A stretch of 64,000 bases of DNA from Nothophaeocryptopus gaeumannii (taxonomy: Eukaryota > Ascomycota > Dothideomycetes > Mycosphaerellales > Mycosphaerellaceae). The number at the start of each line of letters is the position of its first letter. Position 1 is the first letter of the stretch. The notes under the pieces are model-generated. The model searched no databases. It was given only the letters and a program-made list of their open reading frames with translations, and was not told the origin of the DNA. This document shows positions 44,929 through 57,379 of the stretch, piece by piece. The stretch covers positions 1,550,001-1,614,000 of the forward strand of contig JASISA010000010.1 of the NCBI GenBank assembly GCA_031771865.1, written 5' to 3'. A program made the position numbers and the translations under genes.

Positions 44929-45695
44929 AGCAGCAACTATCTTGTTTGTTCAGCAGACTTTTGCGAGATGTTACGATACGACAGGCTGGCCGACGCGCCC
45001 AGACGGCTTGTTAAAATCAGCGAAATGAGTGGAATGTTGAATTGTTTGTTTGTATCGTTTTCTTGTGTGAGCGTTCAGCGAGCGATTGATTGACTTTTCA
45101 AGAGAAATGCCAGAGGCTCCTTGTTGAAAATAATCGATACCACCCTTTCATTTCTTAGCATGGTGTTGTGGCGCTTAAGTGAATCGTTGTCATGTCCGTC
45201 TTTCTATTCAGCTGACTGCTTTCGGCAGGTGGTGTACGTTACACGGCGTTCAAAAGGAAGGCCAACACGGACGCAAGAGGCGCGCGCCTCTCTATTTGCG
45301 ATTGCATGGGCACTGCGAAACATTTATATCGGACGAGGCTGCCCGATTAATATACAGATGCCTATTCGTGGATGTTGGTTTACGGGTGTGGCGTCCAGAC
45401 GTCCGGCATGTCTAATGCTGACACTGCAGGCTGCACAGCTCTCAGCCGTAGCCACATGGCAAATCAGTGCATGGGAACTTGAAATATCGCCTGATGGGCG
45501 ACTTGGGTCGAGAACGAGGTTCGCGCTACATACTGGGTTTGTCAAGATGGCGGCTTTTTCGACTTTCTCTGCGAGTTGAATTACGAGGACTTTCGCCACG
45601 GTGTTGGCATACAAGAAAAAACACGATCCTATTCTCATCCAAGATCGCACTCCAGCCAGCGAACGATAGAGAAGCAAGGCAAAGGAGTTCGAAAT
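44929..45695. other. Intergenic region between EXO1 and the four-TM gene
   Basis: 767 bp. It contains the EXO1 3' UTR and the promoter of the next gene. An open frame continues upstream of ATG 45696 without a start codon. Nothing else is supported. Confidence 0.4.
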
Positions 45696-46733
45696 ATGGC
45701 AGGCCGATTCTACGAAGGCACTCCACGAGACTACACAAACGCGCACCATAGCAACAACGACATCTTCCTCAAACCACTCCAACTTGCCGCCCAAACATCC
45801 ATTCACTCCGTCTCCTCAACTGGGTCCCACACATCAAACTACAATGCATCCTACAATCCCCTTGCACCACCACACTATACCTCCCAACCCTACGACGATG
45901 GCCTCCAAATTCTCGAACATTCTGACAGCAGACTGAAGCAACTCATTCGAAAACTCAGACTCGGCTCCCGAATTGCCGACACATTAATGTCCGCAGCCAC
46001 TCTGGGACCATTGCTGGCGACAATTGTGAAGTTTGAGTTGACGAAGGACATCTACTTCGACGTCGACGGCAAGAAACGAACGGCTTGGGCACATGATTCG
46101 ATTACGTGGTATACGTTTATGTATGCTGGGATTTCGGGGGTAAGCTCTTCTCCCTCACCTTAGGCTTGATCTGTGGAGACTGAATTGATTTGGAAGGTCT
46201 CATTCGTTCTCAACACCGCAATCCTCCTCTCCTACCTCTGCTCCAACAGGAATCGCATAAAGAATGCAAACCGCGCAGCCACCGTAGCGAGTATATGGAC
46301 CTATCTCATCTGGACTTCGCACATCGTAATCTGGTCCATCTCCGTCGCCATCTACCGCAAAGGAAAAGAGCCTATTGATGGGAAATTTCGGGATTTATGG
46401 TCAGCAATTGTCACCCTCCCAGGCGCAGAGAATTTTGTTTTTGAGGGCGTGAATTTTTGCTAACGTACATGGGCGGTGAATAGGGGTTGGACCTGTTCCA
46501 CTACAGCTCAAGAACTCCAAAACGCCCTAACATCCGTGAACTTCGATCGATACTGCACCGTGCAGACGACATCCTTCTACACCGGCATCGCCAACGCCGC
46601 TCTCAGCATCCTCAGCCTGGCAATCTTCATCTTCGCAATTCGAAGATCGAAATCGAAGAAACGCGTCTCCAGTGCGCAAACACTTCGAATCAGTTCCGGG
46701 TCAGATTTAGAGCCATTGCGAGCAGGGAAATAG
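45696..46733 (+). CDS. Four-transmembrane fungal protein of unknown function
   Basis: Exons 45696-46139, 46197-46399 and 46484-46733 (introns 57 and 84 bp; the second uses donor GTCAGC and branch GCTAAC); 298 residues. The N-terminal ~90 residues are polar and disordered (His/Asn/Ser/Pro-rich). Four hydrophobic helices follow: around IADTLMSAATLGPLLATIV, ITWYTFMYAGISGVSFVLNT, ASIWTYLIWTSHIVIWSISV and FYTGIANAALSILSLAIFIF. A loop with WTCSTTAQE and a later RYCTVQ places two Cys between TM3 and TM4. A short Lys/Arg-Ser tail ends the protein. The layout resembles MARVEL-like fungal membrane proteins, but no family was firmly recognised. Confidence 0.75.
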
Positions 46734-47072
46734 GTTGGCAGTCGAGCTGTTGAGGATCGGGTAGTGATGAGAAGCTCTGCATGCGTTTGAAAAGAGGATT
46801 ATATACCATTTATACTGAAGAGAAGACCGGAGTCCAAAGCCAAAAGCGCTGTGCGTGAGCAAGGGGCAAACTGCAATGCAAACCAAAAGAGAGCATGCTG
46901 TACGATCAATCAACGCGTAATTCTAAAAGCATCGCAGTAATGATATATCCCCGTCGTTCGTGTGGTATTCAGAAATCTCACTGTGTGCATGTACTGTCCA
47001 ACCGTCATAGTTACTGTATTATAGCCTCCCGCATCCCTTCCTCGTCATTCCTATCTGTCTTTCAGAAGGAGC
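46734..47072. other. Convergent 3' intergenic region
   Basis: 339 bp between the stops of the four-TM gene and the Slm1-like gene. AT-rich; no supported gene. Confidence 0.5.
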
Positions 47073-49857
47073 CTAGATTCGCTTAGGAAACTCTCCCGGA
47101 ACGTGAAGGGCGCTGATCGATAGGTTCGTGTCATGTCGGACAACCCTTGGGAAAAACTGCCCGGTTTCATGGGCACCTCTGGCCTCTAGACCACCTAGTC
47201 CGTTTTCGGAGAGTCCTTGAGGATTGGCAGCGGATGAGCCAACGGGTAGGCCGCTATCTGAAGCAGGTGCAACCGGAGCAGTCGCAACAGCATCCAACGA
47301 CGCTGCGCCGCCGGCGTATTGTGGGTCCCGGACCGATGTGTTATTAGCGGCGAAAGCTGCGGCATTGGTCTGAGGGTTGTGTGCCAGACCTCTCTCTTCC
47401 TCATGCGGGATCGGCTGCTCCGCAATGGGCACTGTGTTCTCACTCTGATGACGGCGATAGGCCTCAGCACCGAGAGCACCAGCACCAACTCCAGCCGCTC
47501 CCACAGCGGCTCCTCCAAACCAGTTCCCGTAATTCTCAGTCGGTTGACGAGCCAGCGACTGCTCAGGTTGGGGGACGGTGGAGCTGGTCGCTGGCTGCTG
47601 GGCTAAAAAAGGCCCTGGTTGCTGTTGCTGGTTGACAGGCTGGACTGGTTGGGTCGGGAGGGCGTAGGTCTGTGTCTGAACTGGCTGTGCCTCGGCGGGA
47701 GCAGCAGCGCCAATGGAAGCTCTCTGCTGAGCTGGATCGTTTTGTTGCGGAATCACGCCTGGGTGCTCATTGATAGTCCCGGCTTCGGTCCGAACATCGT
47801 CCAAGCGGTATGGATCTTTGCCGCCGTAGTCATATCGAGCAAAGTCTTCCTGACGAGACCCGTGAACCGCTCCAGCAGCCGCAATGACTCCCTGATCATC
47901 GTCCGAGTCGTCCGCTCCGTCATTGGTAGAGCTCATAGTTCCAGTCTTTCGAAGGACCAAATCAGACGGGAATCGGCCGCCTAAGGCCATCAGTCACTGC
48001 ATCACAGAAACGCAGGTTTAGAACAAATTAAAGCAACGCACGCAAGCCAAGGTCAAAAAGGGGGCAGCACTCACTCACCTGGAGCCGGTCTTCGAGGCTT
48101 CTCGTCCAGCACTGGGTTCTGCTCAGCCAAGCTTGTCACGTCCGCCGCATAAGGAGCGCGATCCGCTTCGTCGTCCTCCATATCACCGTCGCTGCTGACC
48201 GTACCTCGATCGCTTGTACCGCTCACGCTCCTAGCGTGCTTGCGGACAAAAGCGTTGCGCTCGGCGCCAGTCTTCTCGGTCAATACACGAATATCGTTAT
48301 ACCAAGCCATCATAGTGTCATAGCTTTCGGCGCGGAATACCCAGTTGTGACCCTTGTGCATGCCGCCAGACTGCTTGCCCTTCAGCATAAACTTGTTGCT
48401 GGATGATCCTTGCTCCGAGCGCGAGCCCAGCTTCTGGTCCAAGAGGTAGAGCGACATGACAGGCGGTTGGGTGTAGATCTTGTCCGCAGACTTGAACTCA
48501 TGCAGATGCGTTGGCGACAGGACATACCAGCCCGGTGTGTATGATTTCAAATACTTGCTCTTGCGCTCTAGCATTCCAGATCGGATCTCAGTAGCCGAAG
48601 GATGATGCTTGCCTGGGTATTCAATCTCTTCTATCTTTCGAAGTGGTAGGCTTGGGTCTACAAAGTGCGGGTCGTGGGTCACAAATTGGTACCATTCTTG
48701 GTCTCTCGGCATGGCGACTGGTCCAGATCGAAGGCTTTCGACGGCATTGTATGCATCGTCGCCCTCGCGCTTGAGGATACCGGCGAGCGCATTGTAGGCC
48801 TTCTGGATCTCTCCCACAACAATCGACTCGAGCTCGCGGCCAGAAGACTCCAGGTTCAAATACGCCTGCGCGGTGTCAGTCACTTGTCTCGAAGCTAACA
48901 TGTAGCCACACCCACTCTATGTAAATAGTTCTCCTCGTCAATCTGTCGCTCAATCGCTCGGTCAACGCCCAGGCGAACCACGAATGGATCGTTCTTGCCG
49001 GTAGCACTGGCATCCTCGTGGTCTGCGTGCTGAAGAGCCTCTTGAAGCTTCTCCACCTCGCGACGCGTGTTGTCCTTCTCCTTCTCGACAGAGTTCTTGA
49101 AGTCGCCGCTCAAGCTCTTGATCTCCTTGATCTTTTGGCCTAGATCGCTGCGCAGCCCAGTAAGCGCGCCAATAACATCGTTCTCGATTTCTCGCGACTT
49201 GCTAGCCTCGGCGATAGAGCGCTTGTGGTATGCATCTAGAATGCGCGTCGCCTCGCCCAGTCCATCATGGCTCATGAAAATGGCAGGGTGCGTAATGTTG
49301 GAGATGGTATTCTGAACCTTGTGGAGAGCCTTTGCGCGTGTCTCGTAAGAAGTCTGAATTTCGCGGAAGTAGGTGATGAGCGACTTCAGCAGTTGTCTCC
49401 ATGCCTGGAAACGATTCGCAAGGATCTCGGTCGGAGTACCGGTGGTCGGTACCGGGGTGAAGGAGAAGCTGTGGAAGTCTGCGCTGTCGCTGTCCACGCC
49501 ACCGAAGCCCTTCAAGCTGCCGGCCTTGAGACTGCGCTTGCTGCTGCTGCGCTTCAAGCTGGCGGATCGCTTGACGCTGTTTCGCTTCTTCAGGGTATTG
49601 CTTCGGCTCACGCCGCCCTCTCCTCCCAAGGTCGAGGCTCTGCTAGAGGAGCGGTTGAGACCACCGTCGACTAGGGAGGAGGCGCGCTGGCTGGCGTCGA
49701 AGTCGTCGTGGAAGGCGCCCTGGTGCTGCATGGCGGACTGCGACAGAGGCGAACTCATCATCGGATTGCCGCTAGCATGCTGCGCAAAGTCGATTTGCGA
49801 GGTACCGTATCCGCGCTGCAAATGCGTGTCGCTGAGCTTCGGATACGAGCCTGACAT
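47073..49857 (-). CDS. Slm1/Slm2-like PI(4,5)P2-binding TORC2 effector (BAR-like plus PH domain)
   Basis: Exons 48916-49857, 48079-48865 and 47073-47980 (introns 50 and 98 bp); 878 residues. A Ser/Arg/Lys-rich N-terminus (SLKRSSSKRSLK) is followed by a long helical F-BAR-like region (~135-400; ILANRFQAWRQLLKSLITY, ENDVIGALTGLRSDLG). The PH domain (~409-530) begins EIRSGMLERKSKYLKSY. A Gln/Pro/Ala-rich tail ends FPRVVRHDTNLSISALHVPG, a conserved Slm C-terminus. In yeast Slm1/2 sit at eisosomes, bind PI(4,5)P2 and recruit Ypk1 to TORC2, linking membrane stress to growth control. Joins are supported by frame and by the PAPGGRFPSDL sequence across intron 2. Confidence 0.9.
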
Positions 49858-51937
49858 GGTATGTTATCCTGATGTCCTCCTTTTCGCGCTTCTCCCAACG
49901 TGAAGAGTCTCCCCAAACTTCGCCCGGCGCTTCCAAGAGGTGCGGATATAGACGGTTGCGCTCAGTTCCGCGGAATGCCTAGGGAATATACGGATGACGC
50001 GTGAGAAATGTGACGAGGAGCTGCAGGTGGAAATGCAGCAGCAGCAGTGATCGGATGGGTATGGGTGGTAGTCATGCAAGCGGGCACATCCGGCAATCTC
50101 CAACGGTTAATGCGTCTCTCGAAAGCGCTCATCAAGTGGTAAAGCTCGGGTGACAAGAAAGCCACAGCCAAGCCGAGAACAGAGCCGTTGTAGATGAGCG
50201 GTGACGTACGAAGTATCCACACCAAAACACCTCGACTCTCTCAAGAGGCCTGCGTCTCTCTTCTCCTTGTCCGTTGCCCGTGCTCCGAGTACGAGCTGTG
50301 TGTGTCGAGGGCTGATCTGCTTGCTGCTTCTGCCACGCAATATTTCTGTGCCTCGTGACCTTCACTCTGCGCCCGCCTTCTCGGAGAGCGCAGGCGTCTT
50401 CCACCAACGCTGACCGATAAGTGAGGTTGAAATGAAGACGGCCAAAGCTTGAGTTTAGGAGAACTGGTGATGTCACCAACATCGCCAAGATCACGACGCC
50501 GACTGTGGCTGAACCTGTTCTCCCGGAGCACAACGATGGGAAAAATCCAGTTTCCAGCCCTTGCCTGTGTGGCTGCAAACTGCCTCGTACATCTGGCAAG
50601 GACGATAATGACCATCCGTATGGCATACTGCCTCGTGGCAGAACCACCACATACCCCGGACATGTATCGATTCGTCGTACTCTCATTTCCTGGTCAGGCT
50701 ACTCCTTCGTACAGGCCATCCAATATAAAAGCACCCACCTCACGCTAGCCAGAGGCCAAGAACCGAAATGACAAATCCTCATCAAGCTATATCGACCGCA
50801 ACCTCAGGCCTTCAAGACCTCCATCCTAGAGCAAACTCCGTTTTTATCACTGAGAAGAATTGCCTAAGCAGAGAGAGGGATATTGTATATCTTCGCGGAC
50901 ATAAACCATGAGCCAGAATCATAGGTGAGACGAGAGGGCGATCAGAAGAAGAGAGGCTCACCCACTATCGACCGACTTACTTCCACGCTCGCATAGGCTA
51001 AGATGTATTCGACGATGGACACATCTCTCGGGCGCTGTTAGCGCGATTTGCTCTGGCCGTGGAGTATACGTTTAAGACAACTTGAAGAAGTCCTTTCTTG
51101 TAGCGAAAAAGCGCAGGTAGTCTGGATCCACGTGTGCCTCCGTAGGACTTGCTCCAAGGAAGATGCAGAGCCAAAAGAATTTGAGATGGAGATAGCCGGA
51201 TTCGAACCAACATCCCTACTCCTCGTCGATCTTGTCGACGCTCGACCGTCCTACGTCGCTTTGGACGTCTACGCCGCTTTTGACATGATTCTCTCCTCTA
51301 GAGAACATGCTCGCTTTGAGCTAATGTCTGTCTTGTGTAGGCTGGATGCTCACTTTTGGAGCAGAAGGGTCGCTTTGGACCTGGGACGATCGAGTGGAGT
51401 AGGATCTTACCATTGAGACCATAACCCCTTTGGTTGATTGGATGGCGGAAGGTGTTGGGGGAGAAACAGATAGCTTACGTTTTGGAAGAACATCGGAGAA
51501 GGCGAGTGCAAACGCTGCTGTTCGTGCAAGCGCAGGAGAGCGGGCGGCTACAGTTGAGTAAGTAATTTTCCACAGGCCCTGAATCTTACCATTGAGACCA
51601 GATCTTCTTGTGAGTCTGTCCGTATGTGAAGGCAAACGCCGCCGCCCGCTGTACGTTTAGAGAAGCGTCAGAGGATTGGCGCGGCGTTTGCTTGTGAAAG
51701 TCGGAGTATGAAGCGCGACGTGCAAACGCGGTCTGTCATGTGAAATGGACCAGACCCTGTGGCGTGGCTCCAGCGCCGCCACAGACCCTGCCAACCTGCT
51801 CCAGCTTTCTACATGTGCTCACCCAACACAGCACCCGAGCCCGCGTCTATCACACAGAAGCCTTGCACGAGAGCGCTTGCGTGGAAACCGAGACGCCCTC
51901 TACAACGCACTACGCCTAGAACAAGATCGCGCGCAAT
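49858..51937. other. 2.1-kb intergenic region with tRNA-like fragments
   Basis: No convincing gene. On the minus strand GGTTCGAATCCGG (51195-51207) resembles a tRNA T-arm/B-box, and TGGTCTCAATGGTAAGAT, resembling an A-box, occurs at two places (ending near 51421 and 51597). They do not combine into a foldable tRNA at normal spacing. The stretch also contains the Slm1 promoter and the F-box gene promoter. Confidence 0.35.
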
Positions 51938-53091
51938 ATGAACATATCTCCGAGCTTCATGGCGGCAGTCGCTGCCGAGAATAAGATACAAGCGGCACAA
52001 GTGGCTGCGCACACGAACAGCATCGCCCATTCCAAGCGACTCAACGCCGCACTCGCAAACATGCTCGCTCTTGTCAAGAACGGAGACATTGACCCAGAAA
52101 CACTCGAACGAAGCATTTGCTCAGCGCAGGACGAGTGCAGCGGTCTTGACGCCTGCAGCCAGATACTTACACCCACCCGCTATCACAACGAGTTCTGCCC
52201 TGAGTCCGCGCGCCATGTGGCTTCCAAAGTCTTCAACATCTCAGAGCTCTTGGAACTCGTACTCAGCAAGCTGGGCACCATGGAACGCCTTGAGGCCCGG
52301 CAGGTCTGTCGCCAATGGCAGCAAGCCATCGATGGCTCTATCACGTTGCAGCGCACTGCTGGTCTCCAAGTCGAGTCTCTCAACGGCTATTTTCACATCC
52401 CGCTCCTGAGCTCAAGCACCAAATCAACAAGTGGGCCCCATGACACGCCTTTGCGCGCTTTGCGCAGTCCTACAAGCCAAATCGGCGCTTTTGGTCCTGA
52501 CGGAGGCGCAAATGCAATCGAAGTCTCCTGCATATGGATCAGACAGCTTCCAAAAGCCATTGGTCCTCAGACTCGCAAAGTTTTGATCTGTCAACGACCA
52601 GCAGTTACCAAGATGGCCGTGACTGCAGCCTGCTGTAGTCCATTCGCATTCCCGCCTCCTGGCTTGCCACCTACTATTGTTCTCCCCGATCTTGTCAAGT
52701 CAACGGGCATCACTATTGGCGATGTCTACGACTTGACCAAGCGAATAGAGGCCGAACACGAGGACTGTCCTCATGCAGACGCAGTGTTCCACGACCCTGA
52801 CACCGGAAAAGTCAAACCGAGTATCACATTTCATGGAATGGTTGAGTTAGAGGTCGGAGATCCTGCCCTCAGGGAGAAGAGGGAGATTGAGGAGAACCGC
52901 GCCAAACGTAACGCTGGTGGGAATGATCCAACCATTAAGTCATGGGTCCTTTTCAAACAAAGAGGTACGAAGGCGTGCATGAGAAAGACAGAGGGATGAC
53001 TTCCTAACACTTCATAGCAAATCTGGCCGGCGAGCAGATCCCAAGCTTCCAGGAATACAAGGCCTCGCTAGAGAGCAGCCGTCTGTCATAG
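51938..53091 (+). CDS. F-box domain protein
   Basis: Exons 51938-52964 and 53018-53091 with a 53-bp intron; 366 residues. The F-box (~98-140) reads ISELLELVLSKLGTMERLEA then RQVCRQWQQAID. The C-terminus, KQRANLAGEQIPSFQEYKAS, created by the splice, is a conserved ending of a large fungal F-box family (usual form AN..GE.IP...EYK), which validates the second exon. F-box proteins connect targets to SCF ubiquitin ligases through Skp1. Substrate recognition is unknown. Start is the first ATG of the frame (MNISPSFMAAVAAE). Confidence 0.85.
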
Positions 53092-56000
53092 GAAACCCAA
53101 AAAGATGTGAGTCTACGATACTGGACAGCAAGTAGATGACCTGCTAACCCTTGCGCAGCACAGGACAGCAGAAAGCATACCCACCAAGTTCTCATAAACG
53201 CACAGACTCACGAAACGAAGGCAGTCGTACGTAGCGCTCCCGTGATGGAGCTATCGCTCGGAGCGCAGCCAGACGCCAGGGAACAGCAACAGTACGTATG
53301 GATATTATAAAACAACCCGGCGATCTCTACCAATTCTTCAAATAAGCAGAGAAAAAGTTGCAGACCAGTCCCTCAAACTTTCCCTTGAATTGCTTAGAAT
53401 ACCTCAATGATGTTACCCTCGTTTTCGACATTACAGAAAGACCCAGTGGCTCAGTTCAAAATTCTTAGCAATGACAATTCATGGTAATATATGCTGCATC
53501 GATTCATGTCGTGCAACGTAGCGCCAGCAGATGGGCAAACAATCGTATTGACCAACACGTCGATATGCCTCGAAAGAACCCATATTTGGCACGAGGCTTG
53601 TCCAGTATGTCCTCATCTGGATCTCGAAAATCCAGATGGCCTCGCTTCGAAACATAGCGATCATCGTCATCCACCTTTCAATCCTCCCATCGGCCATCCC
53701 ATTCCCAATCCAACTCCCTCTCTACTCGAACATGGGCCTAGAGAACCTACCAAACCTGCCAGCCTTAGGAAAGTCACGACTAGGCCAGCTGTATATCGCG
53801 ACCAAAATCGGGAACAAGACCGGCCCAATCTGAAGAGCACACATCAACACGGCTATGGTTTTATTCTGTCGTCAGCGAGCATGTACTGGCGGAAAGCGAT
53901 ATCTACCGATTGGACAAAACCGCAGCCGTGCCTGAGGGTGTCCGCTACACATTCGATGCGGCGAGCTTGAGTGACGAGGAGGCCTCTCGTGCGCTAGACT
54001 ACGTTGTGTTGGGCGTACATCTCATGCTAGCAGTCCGATTACAACACGTCGTTGAATCACACGATAGTGTGCTCTGCAAAATGCCTTGGCCATTTGTCGT
54101 CTGGAGTACGCCGGATAGCCAGAAACATCAGCGGAGCGAGGTGGTTCTAGGCTCCCATCTCCTGGCGGCTTATGGATTTCATTTTGCGTTCGATGACGAG
54201 GGAGAGATTGAAGCGGAGTTCTTGAGATGTGATCCAGGGAAGACTTTTGTCTGGCCTTCGACGGCTGATGCGAGGCAGCTTGGGACAGTGGAGGCTCTGA
54301 AGAGTGACCAGGTCATTCGGGCGAGCAGCGGACGATGAAGATTGGAAACAGTAATCGAATGCTGGGCGGTAAGCTGCAGCCGAAAGTTCGAGATCATGAA
54401 AGACATATGAGTAACTCACATTATGCAATCGTGCATGCTTGACTCTTGTGCAGAATAGTATCTGCATCGGTACGTACCTTTGCGAGATCTTGGCACACCA
54501 CGCTTCCTCTAATGACAATGCCAGCAAAATCGGTTCCAGCCTGGGATCCCTGTTGATATCTCAAGAATGCCAGGCAAGCGTACCTGATAAGGATATGAGC
54601 CTACCTCGTGGCGAGCTATGGATATCCTGTGTATCTGACATGTGAAAGCAAGGTTAGCATCAGTCTGCTTCGGTTGCGATATTTCTTCGGATTGAGATCA
54701 AAGACTGGAATGAGTGAATTGGCAAATCTAGGCACAAGACGGCGCCTGTGAAAGCCCGGGCTCCGCATGCATTGTCGTAGGGATTTTGGCCAGCGACAGA
54801 CCATATCTGTACGCTGCGCCATGTCCTGGGTGTTGAGTAAAGACTAAGCAAGCTGAGCTGACCGAGTGATCCGTAGCATTGGTGGTATCGTTGGTGCCAC
54901 TGCAAGGACTCGACGCTGCGTTCGGCTTTACGTACCGCTGGATATGTACTCTGCAGAGCAAGTCGTGCAAGATGGAAGTCGCTAAGTATGTGGAGACCCA
55001 TCGCAGTACGTACGCCATAGCGCGCGAATTGGAATTGCTTGTTGAGTACGAGCTTCTTAGTGAGTCTCATCACTTGGCTTTCGCTTGCGTTACGATGGTT
55101 GACCACCGTGTGGCGGCGCTTGGAGGGTCTTGTGCAAGACGTCGTCTCTTCCGAACCAGGGCGGCGATGAGTGATACAGACGCATAGCGGATTGTGGTTT
55201 CATGAGGTGGCATCTTTGAAGTAGTTCAAAGTCATGGCGGAGAGCATCAAGGATCGCAAGCCGGTTGCTGCTGCTTGAGGCGAACATGAACTGTGACCCG
55301 GTGATGAGTGGCCCATATACTACTTTTGAAGGTACGTCTACTCGAAAGCTCACGGCCTGAGCCGTAAATGAGTTGATTCCGGCCGCCGGTTCTTTACGAA
55401 GCAGCAAGTTTCGGGAAATTATCAAGCCTTTGAGAAGTACAGGTTGACGCTCGCGACTGTAGGAGCTTCTCCACGAAACAGTATCAGACGAGGATGATAC
55501 ATTTCTTGTTTCTTTGGTGGAATCCTTGAGCTTTGACAATGTCTTTCCGCAGGACCGTCATGTTCGCACAATCCAGTCGTTGTCGTCATCTCACCCGGGA
55601 CACTTGAATGCTTGCCGTGGTCTCGTCCCTAGCATGCACGATGCAATATGTCTTTGCGGAAGTCCGGCGCTTCAAATGCTCGCGTACAGGTCAGTCGTAG
55701 GAGCTGTCCATCCAAGGCTAATGACTTTGTTCTCTTAGTAAGTACCGGCGCACAGCTCCTCGCCCGTGCCTTCATAATCACCGCAAGCCGTCACAATAGA
55801 CTTCGCAACATTGTGCGCGGCATACTCCTGACAAGTGTGATCTTCAACCAGGTCCTCGTATATGTGTGAGATGCTTGCCACGCCGGATATTTCGTTCCTG
55901 TCCGATCGGATATGATCTCCCTTGCGGTTTTCGCTGATGTCCGGAAGGCGGGTTCTCTGTGACGGTGGAGCTGTCACACATTCCGTACACACTGCAGCAG

Positions 56001-57379
56001 CATACTGTAGCTTCTGCGCTGGGCAAGGAACACAAGATGGTTCTGGGCATCATCATGTTGACGTTGACGGAAACACAACAAGCAGAACAAATTTCAAATC
56101 TCCATCCACCCGCACTGTCTCCATGTGGCACAGTTGTAGCTCCCCCACGCCCAGACTTCTTCCCTGGTTCAACGTCCTCTCATCCTCCCCTTTCCTTTCA
56201 TCACCGCCATCGCCATCATGCTGCGCTATCACACCTTCGTGCGGACACGCCGACGACAGCACACGCGGATGCTCCACCTCCCATTCCACCCGGATTTCAA
56301 GCAGTCTCTGCAAGCACAGCAGTCCACCCACCATTTCGTTCAATCGTACGTATCTTGGCGTGCTTATCTTCCCAATGCGTAATACGGCGCCATTTGCCCA
56401 GGCCCCTAGGAGATGGTGCGATCGAAGTGTTGCTGGGCGAGCAGGCCTTCACCGCTTGGTATGCTGTCGATCAGGAACTAACGAGCTTCTCCCTCGCTTG
56501 CCACGACGATACTGCCGCCCGAGGCAAATTCGCCAGCACCCGAAGTACTTGTCAAGGAGACCAGCATCGGCAAGCGCCGACGATAGAGCTAGTCATCTGA
56601 GGCTGTGCAAGATATATGATCTGACCAGGTGGGTGGGAGGTTGAGTGATCTTACAAAGCCGTATACAATATCCGTGCGAACACCAGAGACGTACATCGCC
56701 AGCTCGGAGAGCGGTCTACAATCATGCTCTGTCTATCATGTCGCTCTACTACGCCATCACAAAGACAGGTCTCGAAAATGCTCGGTAGGTCCAGATGTGC
56801 CTCACCTCAACAAATGCAGGGTCACACTCTTTTCCAAGGATACCCTTCCGCCAAGCTTCAAAATCAACGTCCAAGTGGGTTCATGGGTTGCATCCGAACA
56901 TGATACGATGACCGCTGATCGCTGCGACCACGTTTTGCCTTCGATGATGTGCGCATTTCACATGTCTGCCATGTGAGGTTGAACTCTCCAAGGGTTTGGA
57001 GAGCAGATCAAGTGTTTCTGCAAGGGAGACCACGGGGATTGTGGTGATCTGGTTGTTGAAGCATGCGACAAGAATCAGATGATGAGGAAAGATCTGTTGA
57101 CAGTTCACAGTGATGGGAGGTCGAAATTGTTCTTCTGGAAGTGTATACTGTCGTACTTTCTTCAAAAGCTAGATGCAACCAAATCGATCAAAATCAACTT
57201 CGGGTCTCAACGTGCCACTCATGGGCCGGACACCATTTTCGTAAACTCGTGAAGCGCTCTTCCAATCCCCAGATCTCCCCACACGTCTTGTGTTTCCCCA
57301 ATAAGCAATCCAAATCCATCTGTTGTCTATCATTCCAACTCCGAATCCCAACTCCCGAAGCCCTCATACCTGCACTGCA
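53092..57379. other. 4.3-kb gene-poor region
   Basis: Numerous short frames but none with a recognisable domain. The best candidate is the unstarted frame 53784-54338, described separately. A 213-codon plus frame at 55959-56600 is Pro/His/Ala-rich and probably spurious. No inverted or long direct repeats were noticed. Confidence 0.4.
53784..54338 (+). other. Possible exon or remnant of an unrecognised gene
   Basis: Open for about 184 codons to the TGA at 54336-54338 but lacking a start codon at its 5' end. Composition looks protein-like: STRLWFYSVVSEHVLAESD, LDYVVLGVHLMLAVRLQHVV, MPWPFVVWSTPD and GSHLLAAYGFHFAFDDEGEI. A short upstream frame at 53636 starts with a signal-peptide-like MASLRNIAIIVIHLSILPSA, but I found no splice joining the two in phase. 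It could be an exon, a decayed gene or chance. Confidence 0.3.

Noticed and set aside
51180..51300. tRNA gene on the minus strand
   Set aside because: The T-arm is good, but a matching acceptor strand (6 of 7 pairs) lies about 110 nt away and the anticodon stem-loop has an 11-nt loop, so no normal tRNA folds.
55959..56600. 213-codon plus frame in the gene-poor region
   Set aside because: Pro/His/Ala-rich without domains, overlapped by an equally long frame in another phase (55922-56644); no splice support.
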